Assembly (NCBI GenBank): GCA_019914945.1
Contig: CM034109.1
Span: forward strand, 1,736,001 to 1,800,000
DNA length: 64,000 nt
Direction of reading: 5' to 3'
Source of the DNA: Typha latifolia
Lineage: Eukaryota > Streptophyta > Magnoliopsida > Poales > Typhaceae
The position numbers and the translations under genes are program-made. Shown piece after piece: positions 1-10,712 of the stretch (positions are counted from its first letter, which is position 1; each line of letters opens with the position of its first letter). The notes below the pieces were generated by a model, which worked only from the letters and a program-made list of their open reading frames with translations, ran no database searches and was not told the DNA's origin.

Positions 1-1444
1 GAGTGGTTTACCCATAATAAAGATCTATGCTCAGAGGCGTCAGCTTGGCTCTATGTAGTTCAAGCCCTTCAAGTAGAAGTTCTAGAAGTAAACAAAGTCA
101 GGTTATTACGTTGGTTGTTCTACCTATTCTTGGATCCTTGGTTCTCTTCGCGGGGTTTGCCGTATTCTTATGGAAAAGGAAGAAAAGCTCTAAACACAAT
201 ACAAGTGAGATTGATAAAAGTGGGTTCTTGTTAGGAAACGTTGATGGAAAAGATTTATATAAGGATATCATTGAAATAACAGAGAATTTTGATGAAAAGT
301 TTTGCATTGGCAAAGGTGCATATGGAAGTGTTTACAAAATTACCTTACCCAGAGGAGTAAGAATAGGAGAATTTCAACTACCAAAAGAAAAATAATTGCC
401 GTGAAGAAAATTCATCAAACGGAAGAAGAAAGATTGATAGACAACCAGCTTTTTTATTATGAGATACAAACACTATCTGAAATACGACATCGGAATATCA
501 TGAAGCTTTATGGCTACCGCTTCAACCGATCAACATAGGCTTATTGTTTGTGAGTACTTGGAGAGAGGAAATTTAGCAGTCATTCTTACACATGATGCAT
601 ATGCCATTGAGTTAGATTGGATCAAAAGGTTGAATGTTATTGGAGATGTTGCTCATGCTTTATCTTACCTCGCATCACGATTGTTCTCCTCCCATAGTTC
701 ATCGAGATATCACAAGCAACAATGTTTTACTTGATTCAAAATTTAGAGCTTGTGTGTCGACTTTGGAATAGCTAGAATTTTGAAGCCCGACTCATCCAAT
801 TGGACAATGGTGGTAGGAACAAGGGGCTACATCGCACTGTAAATGCCTTTATTTATTCGAATTCAGAAAGTTTGTGTTGATACTTCGTAAAGTGTATTTT
901 CATACATGTGTCATATACTTGCTTTCGATAGTACGAAGATACACCTAATATGTTATTTATTTGACCCCTATCTTAGCTAAAAATATTAAGATATAATTGC
1001 ATGCCATAATAACAGTTGGGCATAACTATTTATCTATCATATTTCGTAACTTTTTAGTATTTTCTTATGAGTTTTAATATAATTAAGCTTAGTTAGCTGA
1101 AACTTCTTCTTCTGATATTTTGCAGAGCTTGCCTATATAATGACAGTGACCGAGAAATGCGACGTATATAGTTTTGGAGTGGTGGCACTTGAAGTGCTCA
1201 TGGGAGCTCATCCAGGAGATTTGATTACATCCTTATCATCTAGTACTATCGAACTCACACTACTGAATGATATCTTGGATCCACGTCTATCACTCCCTAC
1301 AATTGAAGTTGCAAGTCAAATTTTAACAAAAGTAGTCAAGATAACCCTTCAATGTTTAGAAGCTAATCCGCTATGTCGACCAACAATGCAACATGTATCT
1401 CAACAAATATCTCGCTTCTCGGGATGCCTCCTATCCTCAATTGA
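1..1444 (+). pseudogene. LRR receptor-like kinase copy 1, 3' part (disrupted as written)
   Basis: The window opens in the juxtamembrane part of a MIK2-like RLK. Visible are the membrane segment ([16 protein letters not shown]) followed by KRKK, the glycine loop [11 protein letters not shown], the lysine motif IAVKKIH and the VHRD region. The intron runs 839-1125 (gtaaat...ttttgcag) and exon 2 runs 1126-1444 ([19 protein letters not shown], kinase subdomain IX onward). Frame is lost near 391 (one A missing in the AAAAAT run), near 525, at 668 (CTCGCAT for CTGCAT) and at 757, where the DFG codons read CGAC instead of CAGAC. The exon 1 end reads CACT|GT instead of CACCAG|GT. Near 1330 CAAAAG replaces CAG and adds one Lys in frame. 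The positions resemble the CAG/CTG-site defects of the other copies, so some may be consensus errors. Stop assigned by homology to copy 4. Confidence 0.9.
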
Positions 1445-1585
1445 TATTAATTACTATGATCTTGTCATATTGTATCCTAATGTACCGCATGGAAAACATA
1501 CTTGTACATCAATTTAGGAGTACGAATTATTTCTCTCTATAGCTGTGCTTATATATTTTAAGTTTATTCTTCTAACCAGTATAAA

Positions 1586-1591
1586 AATAAA
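1586..1591 (+). terminator. Candidate poly(A) signal, RLK copy 1
   Basis: AATAAA about 140 nt after the homologous stop codon, in an A-rich context. The same signal is kept in copies 2-4. Confidence 0.5.
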
Positions 1592-2909
1592 AGAAAGATC
1601 TTGTTGATAATGCAAAGTGTGGAAACTCGATTTGGGAATCATAATCGGTTATCAATTCAATAAGCTTTTGCATCTAATGACTATCTAATCATAATTGGTT
1701 TCTCTTGGAGGATGACCCGATTGACTCTTTTTAGACCAAAATACACTTAATTTATTTTTTGGTGGGAGTGAGAAAGACTTGTTTTGCGTTTATTATTGAA
1801 CTAGCTGAAGTAAATGAGGAGCAAACTCATTTTCCTTGACTTCTCTTGCTAGGTGGAAAGTGAACACCAAATACGAGTTCCCTCTTTGCGTGCTTTAAAT
1901 TTAGTATAAGAAATAAAAGCAAAACAATAATACAAGTGATGCTTAAATACATGTCATAATCTTAGAACTGAAGTACATGTTATCATATGAATTCATGGTC
2001 TTGAGAAATATGGAGCTTCACTATCATTTAAGCATCGCCCTTGTATGGACTAAAATAGACATAAAATTGAGGTAATGAATTAAAGTTCAAACGATGGTCA
2101 TAAAGTTCAGTGTTAGATTTTTAGTATTAGCAAATATATACAAAATAATCTAAGTATTTTTATCTATATAAATGAGCATATGCATAAGTGTTGTTAAGAT
2201 TTGGTTTGAAATTTTTTAAATTTTAAAACAAATAAGTCATGCCACTTGAAGGGCATTCGAATGCACCCTAACAGTCATTAAAAGATACAAAGGTTTATTT
2301 TTTATTGTTCGAACACACCCGGGTAGGTGTTCGGCGCTCAAGATGAGATGAGCATATTTAGTTGTCCGAATGCACCTTGGCGGCCGTTCAAGTCATTTGA
2401 AGATATAAAGACACATATTAGGTCATTCGATTGGGGGCAATCTTTCACTCGAATGGGATCATGAATCTTTGAAAATTTTGGAAATCAGAGACCTTATTTG
2501 GACTTATCTTAAAAAGGTATAAAAGTTTTAGTATGTCCTAACCCTAGTGTATTGGTTATTACATTGAGAAGACATTATTGAATAGAAATTAATTTTCAAT
2601 GACAAAGGCTTTAACCACCTTCATCACACAAAACTATTAATCTTAAGGGTTAAGAAAGTCCAATTTTCGAAGGTTACCGAGATTGAAAATCATTTACTTT
2701 AAAGCAATAAATCGTGGAGTCGAGCAATCAACACTATTTCAAATAGAGTCATGAGGATCAATGGGGAGTCTATAAATCGCCTTGTAAACTGCTACAGCTT
2801 ATTAATATTGTTTCGATCCGAGTTTAAGATTTTTCCACGTAAAAGCTTAGTGTTCATCTTTATTTGTTTCTTTGATTATTATTCTGTATTTTTATTTACT
2901 TAAGCAAAG
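1592..2909. other. AT-rich spacer, no gene seen
   Basis: I see no coding region. From about 2245 to 2460 there are several TTCGAA/TTCGAAT-type sites followed by GC-richer sequence and a possible TATA (ggtataaaag) near 2516. This looks like an old LTR fragment but has no clear ends. Confidence 0.5.
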
Positions 2910-3665
2910 TGTTGGAAAATCGGGACTAGGGTTTAGTTTATATTTTCATCCGTAATAGCCTCGTACATCTTTCTCTTGGAGCTTGTCAAGGGTACTCAAG
3001 GATAACAGCCTTCATCAGTTATCCTAGCTTGTAGGATCTGTAACAAGCCTAAAAGCTTCCCTAGTTTATAGTAACAAACTAAACAAGTTTCCCTAGCTCA
3101 TAGGACAACATATAACAAACTTTGTTACTAAAATTGTGTACGTGTAATCTCTTTATATATGGAATATGGTGAATGCCTAAACACCAATTGGTGTGAGATT
3201 TCCAAAACATTGTTATGGTATCATAGGATTAGCATCTCCCGATCCACATGGCCTCCAAAACCTGTTTCGCCCTCTCCTTCAATACAATGGTGCACATGAT
3301 CACCATTAAACTCTCTTCCTTTAAGCTTTGGCATTCTTAGCTTACACCATTACTACAATGCCATGAACTTCTTTGCTATGTTGATGGCACCATTCCTATG
3401 CCTCGCGCAACCATTTTCTCTCGGTGAGTTCTTTGTCCCAAATCTCAAATATGCTGAATAGAAACACCAAGATTATCGTATATTCAGTCCTCATTCTATC
3501 CTCTCTCACGGAAGAAGCACTGGCCGAGGTTGCCGGGCTTACATCCTCCCATGATATCTGGGTCACCTTAGAAAACTTCTTTCGCCCACAAGTCTAAGAC
3601 TCGTGAAATATGTCTTAAGGATGATCTATAGAAGCGTGGAACTCGTACTCTAAGGGAGGTTAGGC
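2910..3665 (+). mobile_element. Truncated Ty1/Copia element: LTR, PBS and gag start
   Basis: The LTR is 300 bp (2910-3209). It begins TGTTGGAAAA and ends TTTCCAAAACA, a near-inverted repeat with TG...CA ends. Six bases later, at 3216, lies TGGTATCATAGG, close to the usual Copia primer-binding site complementary to initiator tRNA-Met. A degenerate gag follows from ATG 3248 with recognisable Copia gag phrases: MVHMITIKLSS, DGTIPMP, EALAEVAGLTSSHDIW and SKTREICLKDDL. The gag has an in-frame stop after the KLWHS motif and frameshifts. There is no protease, integrase, reverse transcriptase or 3' LTR. The element stops near 3665, where a different LTR-like block begins. Confidence 0.85.
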
Positions 3666-4125
3666 GGCGTCGGGGGATTGAGAGAACGGGAGCGAAGAAG
3701 ACGAAGGAGGCAAGGCAAAACTCAATCTCAATAATCAATAATCAATGATGACTTTGGTTGCCTTCCACATCCTTTTATAGGCTAACCAACAACTCAAATT
3801 AACCCTAAAAACACAATTTTCGCCGACCACGTTCGAACTCGCCCGACCGCGCTCGAACGCACCGGGCTCGCTTTTCGGGATTTGCGAACACGATGTAGGC
3901 GTTCGAACGTGCGATTGAACGCGCCTGTCGGTATTTGCGAACGCGATGCAGGCATTCACAGTGCGTTCGAACGCACCGTGTTCGAACGCACAGTGCACTC
4001 TCTTCACCCACGTTCACAAACCGCGTTCGAACTCACTCCACCCGCGTTCCAACGCGACTTACGTAAAACTTATTTTAATGGAAATTACATACTAAAACAT
4101 AAAACAAAAACACTCCTAAAGTGAA
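3662..4125 (-). mobile_element. Minus-strand LTR-like block with TTCGAA cluster
   Basis: On the minus strand a TATA box (CCTATAAAAGG, near 3771-3782) lies downstream of a GC-rich stretch (about 3830-4065). That stretch is filled with variants of GCGTTCGAACGCAC and TTTGCGAACGCGATG. A GC-richer leader-like segment follows toward 3660. TATA plus leader orientation suggests the U3-R part of an LTR facing left. Translations such as repeated AFER or ERT words come from the palindromes and are not taken as protein. The element family is not identified. Confidence 0.5.
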
Positions 4126-4908
4126 TCCATGCTCGAGACGACGTCGGTGAAGTCCGAATCGTATCGTATACAAATTGGATGGTGGCAAAAACTATTTGAA
4201 CACTAAATAGTATTCATTGTGTAGTTGTATATAAGTAGCGGTTTTGTTCTTCCAAATATCATTATCCATCACTAGTAATAGTATAGACAACCATAAGTTA
4301 ATAACTTAGAATTTTTGTTCTGAAAAATCTACCGAATCTACCTCTCATCTCTTGGCCTAGTGTTCTTACTCGCAGATCTTCGTGACGAAAATTTATATGT
4401 CCCATTTTCTCTCAGCAATAATCTGGTGGATGATCTGAAAAAATAAAAACATAGTTTTCAAGTGAGAGACAAACTTCATCTGGTCTAATCTCGGATATGT
4501 TTAAAGTTTGTGATAATTCGGTTTCTTTCTTTCCTAACCAGCCTCCTATTAACTAACTTTTCCTCATTTATTTCTTCGTGGACCTCTTAGATTACTAGTT
4601 ATCTAATTGAGGTCCTATGTCTAAATATGATGTTGACTTGTTGGAGTTGCACCGCTTAGAAGTCTTGGCCAACCGTAGAAAATATTGTGAAACAAATCAG
4701 ATCTAGATTTGATTGTAGAACAAACGACTTGCTCAAACTCTTGTTTGTACGCATATCGAATCTTCTACTAGTCATAGAAAATGACAAACAATTTATAGTG
4801 TTTCTCTCGAGCTTCACGAAAAAAGAGATGAGTACATATAAATTTAATTATGAAATCGGATTGGACGTGTAGATATTTTTCAGCAAAGCAACAGTTATGC
4901 CTTGTGCT
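4126..4908. other. Upstream region of small-peptide gene 1
   Basis: No convincing gene. A 61-codon open stretch at 4687-4872 starts only with GTG and lies directly upstream of the TATA box of the small gene, so it is treated as promoter-proximal non-coding DNA. Confidence 0.5.
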
Positions 4909-4916
4909 TATAAATA
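4909..4916 (+). promoter_or_regulatory. TATA box of small-peptide gene 1
   Basis: TATAAATA 67 bp before the ATG at 4976, normal geometry for a plant promoter with a short leader. Confidence 0.6.
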
Positions 4917-4975
4917 CAGTGTGTGTACTGAGCATGCAAAATTTATCACCACACCCCCTCTTCCATAGAATTTTA

Positions 4976-5210
4976 ATGGCTCTCAAAAAGATCCTCCTTA
5001 CTTTTGTGATCCTTCTTTTGCTGTCATCGGAGACATCGTCCCTCCCGTCGTGGCTCGCGTCCACCCGTTGATAGTCCGGGACACCGACACCCTATAGGGT
5101 CACACCCATATCCTCGCTAGGGGGACCCTACACTCCTTCTCCTGGTCGTCGCCGTCCTCCTCCTTCCTTCTCGACAACCACCGAAGAGAAGAAGAAAATC
5201 TCTACGATAG
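4976..5210 (+). pseudogene. Small secreted peptide precursor, copy 1 (frameshifted as written)
   Basis: Homologous to the open copy at 51794. The ATG and the first 14 residues (MALKKILLTFVILL) are intact. One base is then missing (cttcttttgctg for cttctctttgctg), so the frame ends early at 5071. Further differences sit at CAG and CTG sites (GTCGTGGCTCGCG for GTCAGGGCTCTGCG). Those two are shared with copies 2 and 3, so they are either old or a repeated consensus error. Confidence 0.55.
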
Positions 5211-6368
5211 GTCAGTCCGTATAAACACATAGATGCACACTCATTTTATTATATTAACTCATTAATTACTCTAAAATTTAATCGGGTAGAGAAATGATGA
5301 CTTTTAACACAAACACTCACACTTAGAGCTTGGTAAAACTTTATATATTCATGCAAAGATAGGCACAACATGATTTGAACCTATGATTTTTGGCACCGAT
5401 ACTATGTTAATTTACTAACTACTCTAAAACTTTAAGTTATAGAAAGACGGTGACTTTTATATTCTAACATATTTTATAATTTCTTTCTCTAAACACTCCC
5501 GAATAGCAAAGTTGATATCCTTGGGAGTTAAAATTTGATTCATTTAACATAAATATATAGTTTAGAGGCATGCATACAGGAAAGTAAAGAACTTTTGAAA
5601 TATTTACACCAGAAAGGCCAAATATGATAGTAGGAGCCAATTTAATGATTTTAATTAGATGGGCCTAAGGTTTTCAGATGGCCTAACATTTTAAAGTTAA
5701 ACAGCAGCTCAGTTTTTCATCTTTAAAATGTTCTAACTTTTCTAATCATATCCTCTATGATTTTAATTTTCAGGTAGCACTCCTTAGTGCTAAAGATCAA
5801 AAGTCTATTATGCATCTATTGGTCTCCCACCATCGTTCTCTTAGTTGCTAGCTTTACAAAGAATAAATGAGCACATTATGTCAATACTGTGAGCAAATAT
5901 ATTTACCTCCTAATTATAATAATATTTTATAATTAAATTGCTCAGTGTACTTTAGTGTTATTCCTTATGTGCTCGTATGCATATGTATGTGTCCAGCTGA
6001 ATGTCTATTTTAGATACTAAAATTGGCTTTTATAATTTACTCTTATATTTTTGGTAGGCTTTTGAATTGGGATCAAATATTTTGATTTACCAACATAAAG
6101 TATGAAAGAACTTAAACAATTAGGCATCATTTTTCAAACAATTAGCAATTTATAAATGGTCAGCTCAACATTTGTAGGGCCTTGGCAAAAATTCTAAATA
6201 GTGCCATTCCTAAAATGAGTTATACTAAATTCTAAACATTCTAATAACCACTAAAATTGGTTTTTTTTATTACTAAAGCATAACCAAGTGATCTATTTAT
6301 ATGAAAATGTATCTATAGAGAATATTGATAGATGTCAGGCCCTTTTAATTTTTCTAATTAATGAAAGT
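5211..6368. other. AT-rich stretch, no gene seen
   Basis: Contains a splice-acceptor-like TTTTAATTTTCAG near 5773 that could end an intron of the small-peptide gene (see copy 4). Otherwise I recognise nothing. Confidence 0.5.
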
Positions 6369-6610
6369 TAGGGTGGCAATCGGGTTGAAGCGATTTAGAT
6401 AGTGTCAGATTTTGATCGGGTCAACTTTATCTTAACATGAATATAGTTCGACTATTAAACGGATTGTATTTAGTAAATACGAATACGATCCGTTTAGTAA
6501 ACGGGTAACATGACCTATATAACCCGTTTAATAAATGAGTCCTATTAACACAAAACGATAATCTGTTTAACACAACACGATAACACGATACAAATAACAC
6601 AGTAATTTTT
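6369..6610 (+). mobile_element. hAT-like terminal region, one end only
   Basis: Begins TAGGGTGGCAA (TAGGGGTGGCAA in units 3 and 4), the common hAT-type terminus. It is followed by repeated subterminal words of the type AACCCGTTTAATAAA, AAACGGGT and ACACGATA. The opposite terminus was not found, so this is probably a remnant of a non-autonomous element. Confidence 0.45.
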
Positions 6611-7677
6611 ACCCTATAATAATCAATATTTATCGATTTATTCTATATAAGTGGTCTATTACACAGATAAGATGGTATCTTTTTAACTCAAAACTTATAC
6701 AACACAACAAAAAAAAAAAAAAAACAATTTTAAGTATTCAACCATAAATCAAATAACACAGATTCATATACCAATTCAACCACCAACAATCAATATTAAA
6801 TAAATAAATTTAGCTACTAATTTTAGTTCTAAGTTCCAATTGTTAAATCTAATAATGGCATGACAATTACAACATAGTTTCAAGTTCATAATTCAATCAC
6901 CAACATCTAATCCATTATAAACTATAAATAATTTGAAATAAGCAAACCAGCCTTCTGTTTTATTATCCAACAATTATGACCCTACCAAAAAGAATAAAAG
7001 TGAATGTAAATAACTAAGACAGAAAATATAAAAAGAATTAGTGAACATGATCTACAACGAGTTGGTGAACATTAGAATATTCAACTGCTTCACTTATTTT
7101 AGATAAATATCAAGTTGCAGTGAAGGTCACATATAAAAGTTTTCATACAAGAAACTAACATATGGAATTCTTGTTGGATTACATTTGAACGCTACAAGTA
7201 GAAGCTCATATCTACTGACTAGAGATAGACTAACTTATATAAACATCTCTTTGTTATAAATTATGAAGACAGATGTAACCTGAGATGTCATCAATTAAAG
7301 TTATATATGGGTGACGTTTTTGCATGTTGGATCACTTGCTACTTATTTTTAACATATTCCAGTCAAATTAACAAATAGCTTTTCGTCTCCTTAATAGCAG
7401 GAAGTTCTCTAAGTTGCAATTATCATTGCATACAAATAGGAATTCTACCTTATCTCGTTTATACTCTACTTCCTCACAGGAACTTCAAACAAGACTATTA
7501 ATATTCTTGAACAACCGCACTACCACCTAACTAGACATTCACTAAGCATTCTAGCTTTATTGACAGCTAACAAAAGAAATTTGAGAACTAAGCAAGCTCC
7601 TATATGAAAAAGAAGTATCTCGCTGCGTTAAGTTGCTCACTAGTGCCTAGTAATCACACTATAAGAATATAAAGCTT
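6611..7677. other. AT-rich stretch, no gene seen
   Basis: Includes a poly(A) run near 6708 whose length differs between units. No open frame or recognised element. Confidence 0.5.
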
Positions 7678-7822
7678 ATACTACTCGAACTAGACTTGCC
7701 TTAGACTAATTCTAAAAGTTTATATGACTCGAACTAGAACTTGCCTTAGAGGCTTACATGACTTAATTGAACTTGCTTTAGTGGCTTACATGACTTAATT
7801 AGACTTGCCTTAAGGGATTACA
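7678..7822 (+). repeat. Degenerate 32-nt tandem repeat, about 4 units
   Basis: Successive copies of a word close to ggcttacatgactt followed by aattgaacttgcctta, with flanking diverged versions that begin gactcgaactag. Confidence 0.75.
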
Positions 7823-8743
7823 TAAAAGATAAAGATTACTTAGCTAAATCAGCCTTCCTTATCCTTCTCGGATTGATTCTTCTTTATACCACGATAGAGT
7901 CCGAGTTTGGAGAAACCTTGAATACAAAAGTTGTAGATCAGATGTTTTCGATCTTCTCCAAGTGGTTTTGTAATATTTAGTTTCTCCGGAATATCCTTTG
8001 AATAGATTTCCAAAATCGCGCATAGTTGAATTGAATTAGTTAACTAACAAATTCTAATCTAATAAGGCTCTAATTAAAGCAAATAAGCAGATAAGATAAC
8101 TAGACTCCATCTATTGAGCTAAATCTCCCCTTGATGTGATTCGATCTGACTCAATTAGCATTACACCAAAGCTATAACACCCCTATTATACTCTATATTC
8201 ATAATCTGCATATACTTATAGTGTGCCTATGCTTGTGCTAGCACAGATCGTTTTCGTGTATGTTCAATATCAATATTATATTATAGGAGAATTAGAAAAT
8301 TCCTATTTATATGAAGATTATGTGAGACATTACAATGAGCAATATAATTAGTTGATCAATTTTGATGAATATCGATAATATTTAATACAATATTCTCATG
8401 TTATTCTTGTGCTAACAAATAAAGTCTTTGATCCTCCTATATATCTTAGAATTCACATTACACTTCTTATTATATTTCTTAACATTTGTCTTATAATCAA
8501 TATGAAAAGTATTAATGTAATGACAAGATAATTGAACAAAAAAGGAGAAGAATATACATATATAAAACACAGAACATCTACTTATATGATTTTATAAACA
8601 AAAATATAAGTATAAACAAAATCTAATCAATAACTATTTGGTGATTCTTACCTTTGTTTAACTCATCATTAATTATATATAAAATAGTCACAATCTAATT
8701 ATGTAAAAGTATGTAAGCTTAGTGTTATATTTTTTACAAAATA

Positions 8744-8744
<1 letters not shown>
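7823..8744. other. AT-rich stretch, no gene seen
   Basis: Moderately complex sequence around 7850-8030 resembles retrotransposon-derived DNA but shows no ends or coding motifs. Confidence 0.4.

Positions 8745-8780
<36 letters not shown>
8745..8780. repeat. (TA)18 microsatellite
   Basis: Uninterrupted TA dinucleotides. The matching tract is 20, 18 and 19 repeats long in units 2, 3 and 4. Confidence 0.95.
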
Positions 8781-8782
<2 letters not shown>

Positions 8783-8984
8783 AACATGAACATAAGATAT
8801 ATGAATTTGATTATTATTAATTAAGATATATGTATCAACCTAATATAAGCTATATATGTATAATTATTATAATTAGTTAATTATCATGCTTATCATACTT
8901 TGCTAATAAATATGTTAGTGAGTACATATTTTTTAAAATAATTAACTGTGTAATTAAATAATTAAAAAGGAGAGAAAATCTCTA

Positions 8985-9861
8985 TATTATAGTGCTGGGC
9001 TTGCGCTAATGAGAGAGGGGGGGAACGAAGGGAGAAGAAAAGGAAGGAGAAGAAGAAGAAGATAAGAAGAAAGAGAAGGGAAGGGAGGGGAAACCGAGTC
9101 AACGAGGAGGGGCCCGGGCCGCCGCCGGCTAGCTTGCGAGCGGCCCTCGCCGGCTGTTCAGCCCCGACGAGAGAGAGAGAGAGAGAGAAGAGAGGGAGGG
9201 AGGGAGAGAGAGAGAGGAAGAAGAAGAGAAGAAAATAGAGGAGGGGGAAAGGCCTCATTAGCAGCCTTCTCCGTAGTAGTAGTGGTGGCAATAGTTCTCG
9301 AGGACAGAGCAAGAATCCGAGGAGAGAAATTTGAGAGAAAGAAGAGAACAGAAGAGAGGAGAAGAAGAAGAAGAAGAAGAAGAAGAAGAAGACCTCCCCT
9401 GCACCCTCTTCCTCGTCATTGGAAAAGGAGAATGTTTCTTTCCATTCCTCATGAGAAATGGTGGGCAGCTACCCGACGGCCGAGATGTGCGTTCGTACTA
9501 AGTAATTTAGTACAAACTATAGAATGGATTGTCGGTCATGAACATCGTAAGGTGCTGCTCTTCGCGAATCCCAGCATAGAAGAAGAAGAAAAGAGAAATA
9601 GAGACGAAGAATAGTCGAAGTGGGAGGCACGAGTGCGTTGCGCCCTCAGCGCGCGATGTTGCATGGTACATCGTCTGCCACAGTTCAGCCGACCATGCCA
9701 CGTCATGCCATGCATTACCCTTTCTTCCTATCTTCTTTTTTTATTATTAATTTTAATTTTATTTCATTTCATATATTATTATTATTATTATTATTTCATT
9801 ACTATCATTATTTATTTATTTATTTATTTATTATTTAATATTTAGGGCTGGGTTATTACAA
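8985..9861. mobile_element. Purine-rich and GC-rich LTR-like block
   Basis: About 400 bp of GA-rich sequence with (GA)n and (GAA)n runs surrounds a GC-rich island (9110-9170). It is followed by AT repeats and gggctgggttattaca at the right end. The composition break and the ending suggest an LTR or leader of a Ty3/gypsy-type element. No coding domain is present, and the family is uncertain. Arg-, Glu- or Ser-rich open frames here are translations of the GAA tracts. In unit 1 four CTG triplets of the other units read CCG (cccgggccgccgccggc near 9110). Confidence 0.4.
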
Positions 9862-10712
9862 TTGCTCACTGTTCTAACGCGATATTGTCTATCTATCACT
9901 GTTCATCTAGAATTGCTCATTGTCACTGCTCATCTGTACTTTTCGTCCATCACCGTTTATGTAGAATTGTTCATCCCGTTAGTCCGCTCGAATTCCAATG
10001 GCCAATATTGATTTTTCTCAATTTAGACTTTAGAGACACATTGTCAATTACGTAAAACTTACAATCTACCCCTTGACAATTTTGTGACAAAATAAGCGTC
10101 GCCATAAAAATCTAATATAGAAAACATTCCAAGCCCAATTCTGCAATAAAAATATCAATCCAAATTCTATGAAATTTATATCGCCATAAGTTTGAATTTT
10201 TAAAATTACAAATCGTTCACATATCAAAAAATTTAACAGTTCAGGTCACATATTATTTTCCAAGTGTTTTGATACTTAGAAGTACTTCACAATAATCTAG
10301 AGATGAATGTTTACTGAAAATACTCAATAATATACAAATAACTTTAAATAGAAAGCAAGGCAAACATGACAAAGATGGCAAGAATTTTATGTGGAAAACC
10401 TCATAAAACCTATGTATCATTTTTTCTATGATCAAATCAACCACTAACAAATATTGCAAATACAAAAATTACTTACAGAGCACCTATTGAACCCTAGCCT
10501 ACAACTATATTTGAAGTTCTCTTGCTCTCTAGATAAGTTGCTTCAAATGGTCGATAAACTAATCTCAATGACCCTCAACATCGGATGTCCCGTATTAGTA
10601 ACCCTCGAGACAACAACTCACTCCAAGAAATAACGCAATAAAAATGATTCGAAATCTCTAATGAATCCTATCTTTCTAAAATCTTCGGATCGCCAAGAAT
10701 GCTTATTTAACA
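9862..10712. other. AT-rich stretch, no gene seen
   Basis: Starts with loosely repeated CACTGTTCATCTAGAATTG words (9868-9970). No gene recognised. Confidence 0.45.

Noticed and set aside
98..313. Antisense 71-codon frame repeated in every receptor copy
   Set aside because: Shadow of the transmembrane and juxtamembrane coding sequence.
3735..4124. Frames with repeated AFERT or VRTRC words on both strands
   Set aside because: Products of the TTCGAA palindrome cluster. Both strands read similarly because the motif is palindromic.
4687..4872. A 61-codon frame identical in all four units
   Set aside because: It starts with GTG, and its conservation is no higher than that of the non-coding DNA around it. 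It overlaps the promoter of the small-peptide gene.
7678..7822. Regular 32-nt repeats resembling a CRISPR array
   Set aside because: The repeats are adjacent and degenerate with no unique spacers, and the DNA is a plant nuclear sequence.
9258..9614. Arg-, Ser- or Glu-rich open frames on both strands, repeated in each unit (also near 24577-25209, 40180-40809 and 55808-56315)
   Set aside because: They are translations of GAA, GA and GGA microsatellites within an LTR-like block, with no domain and lengths that vary with the repeats.
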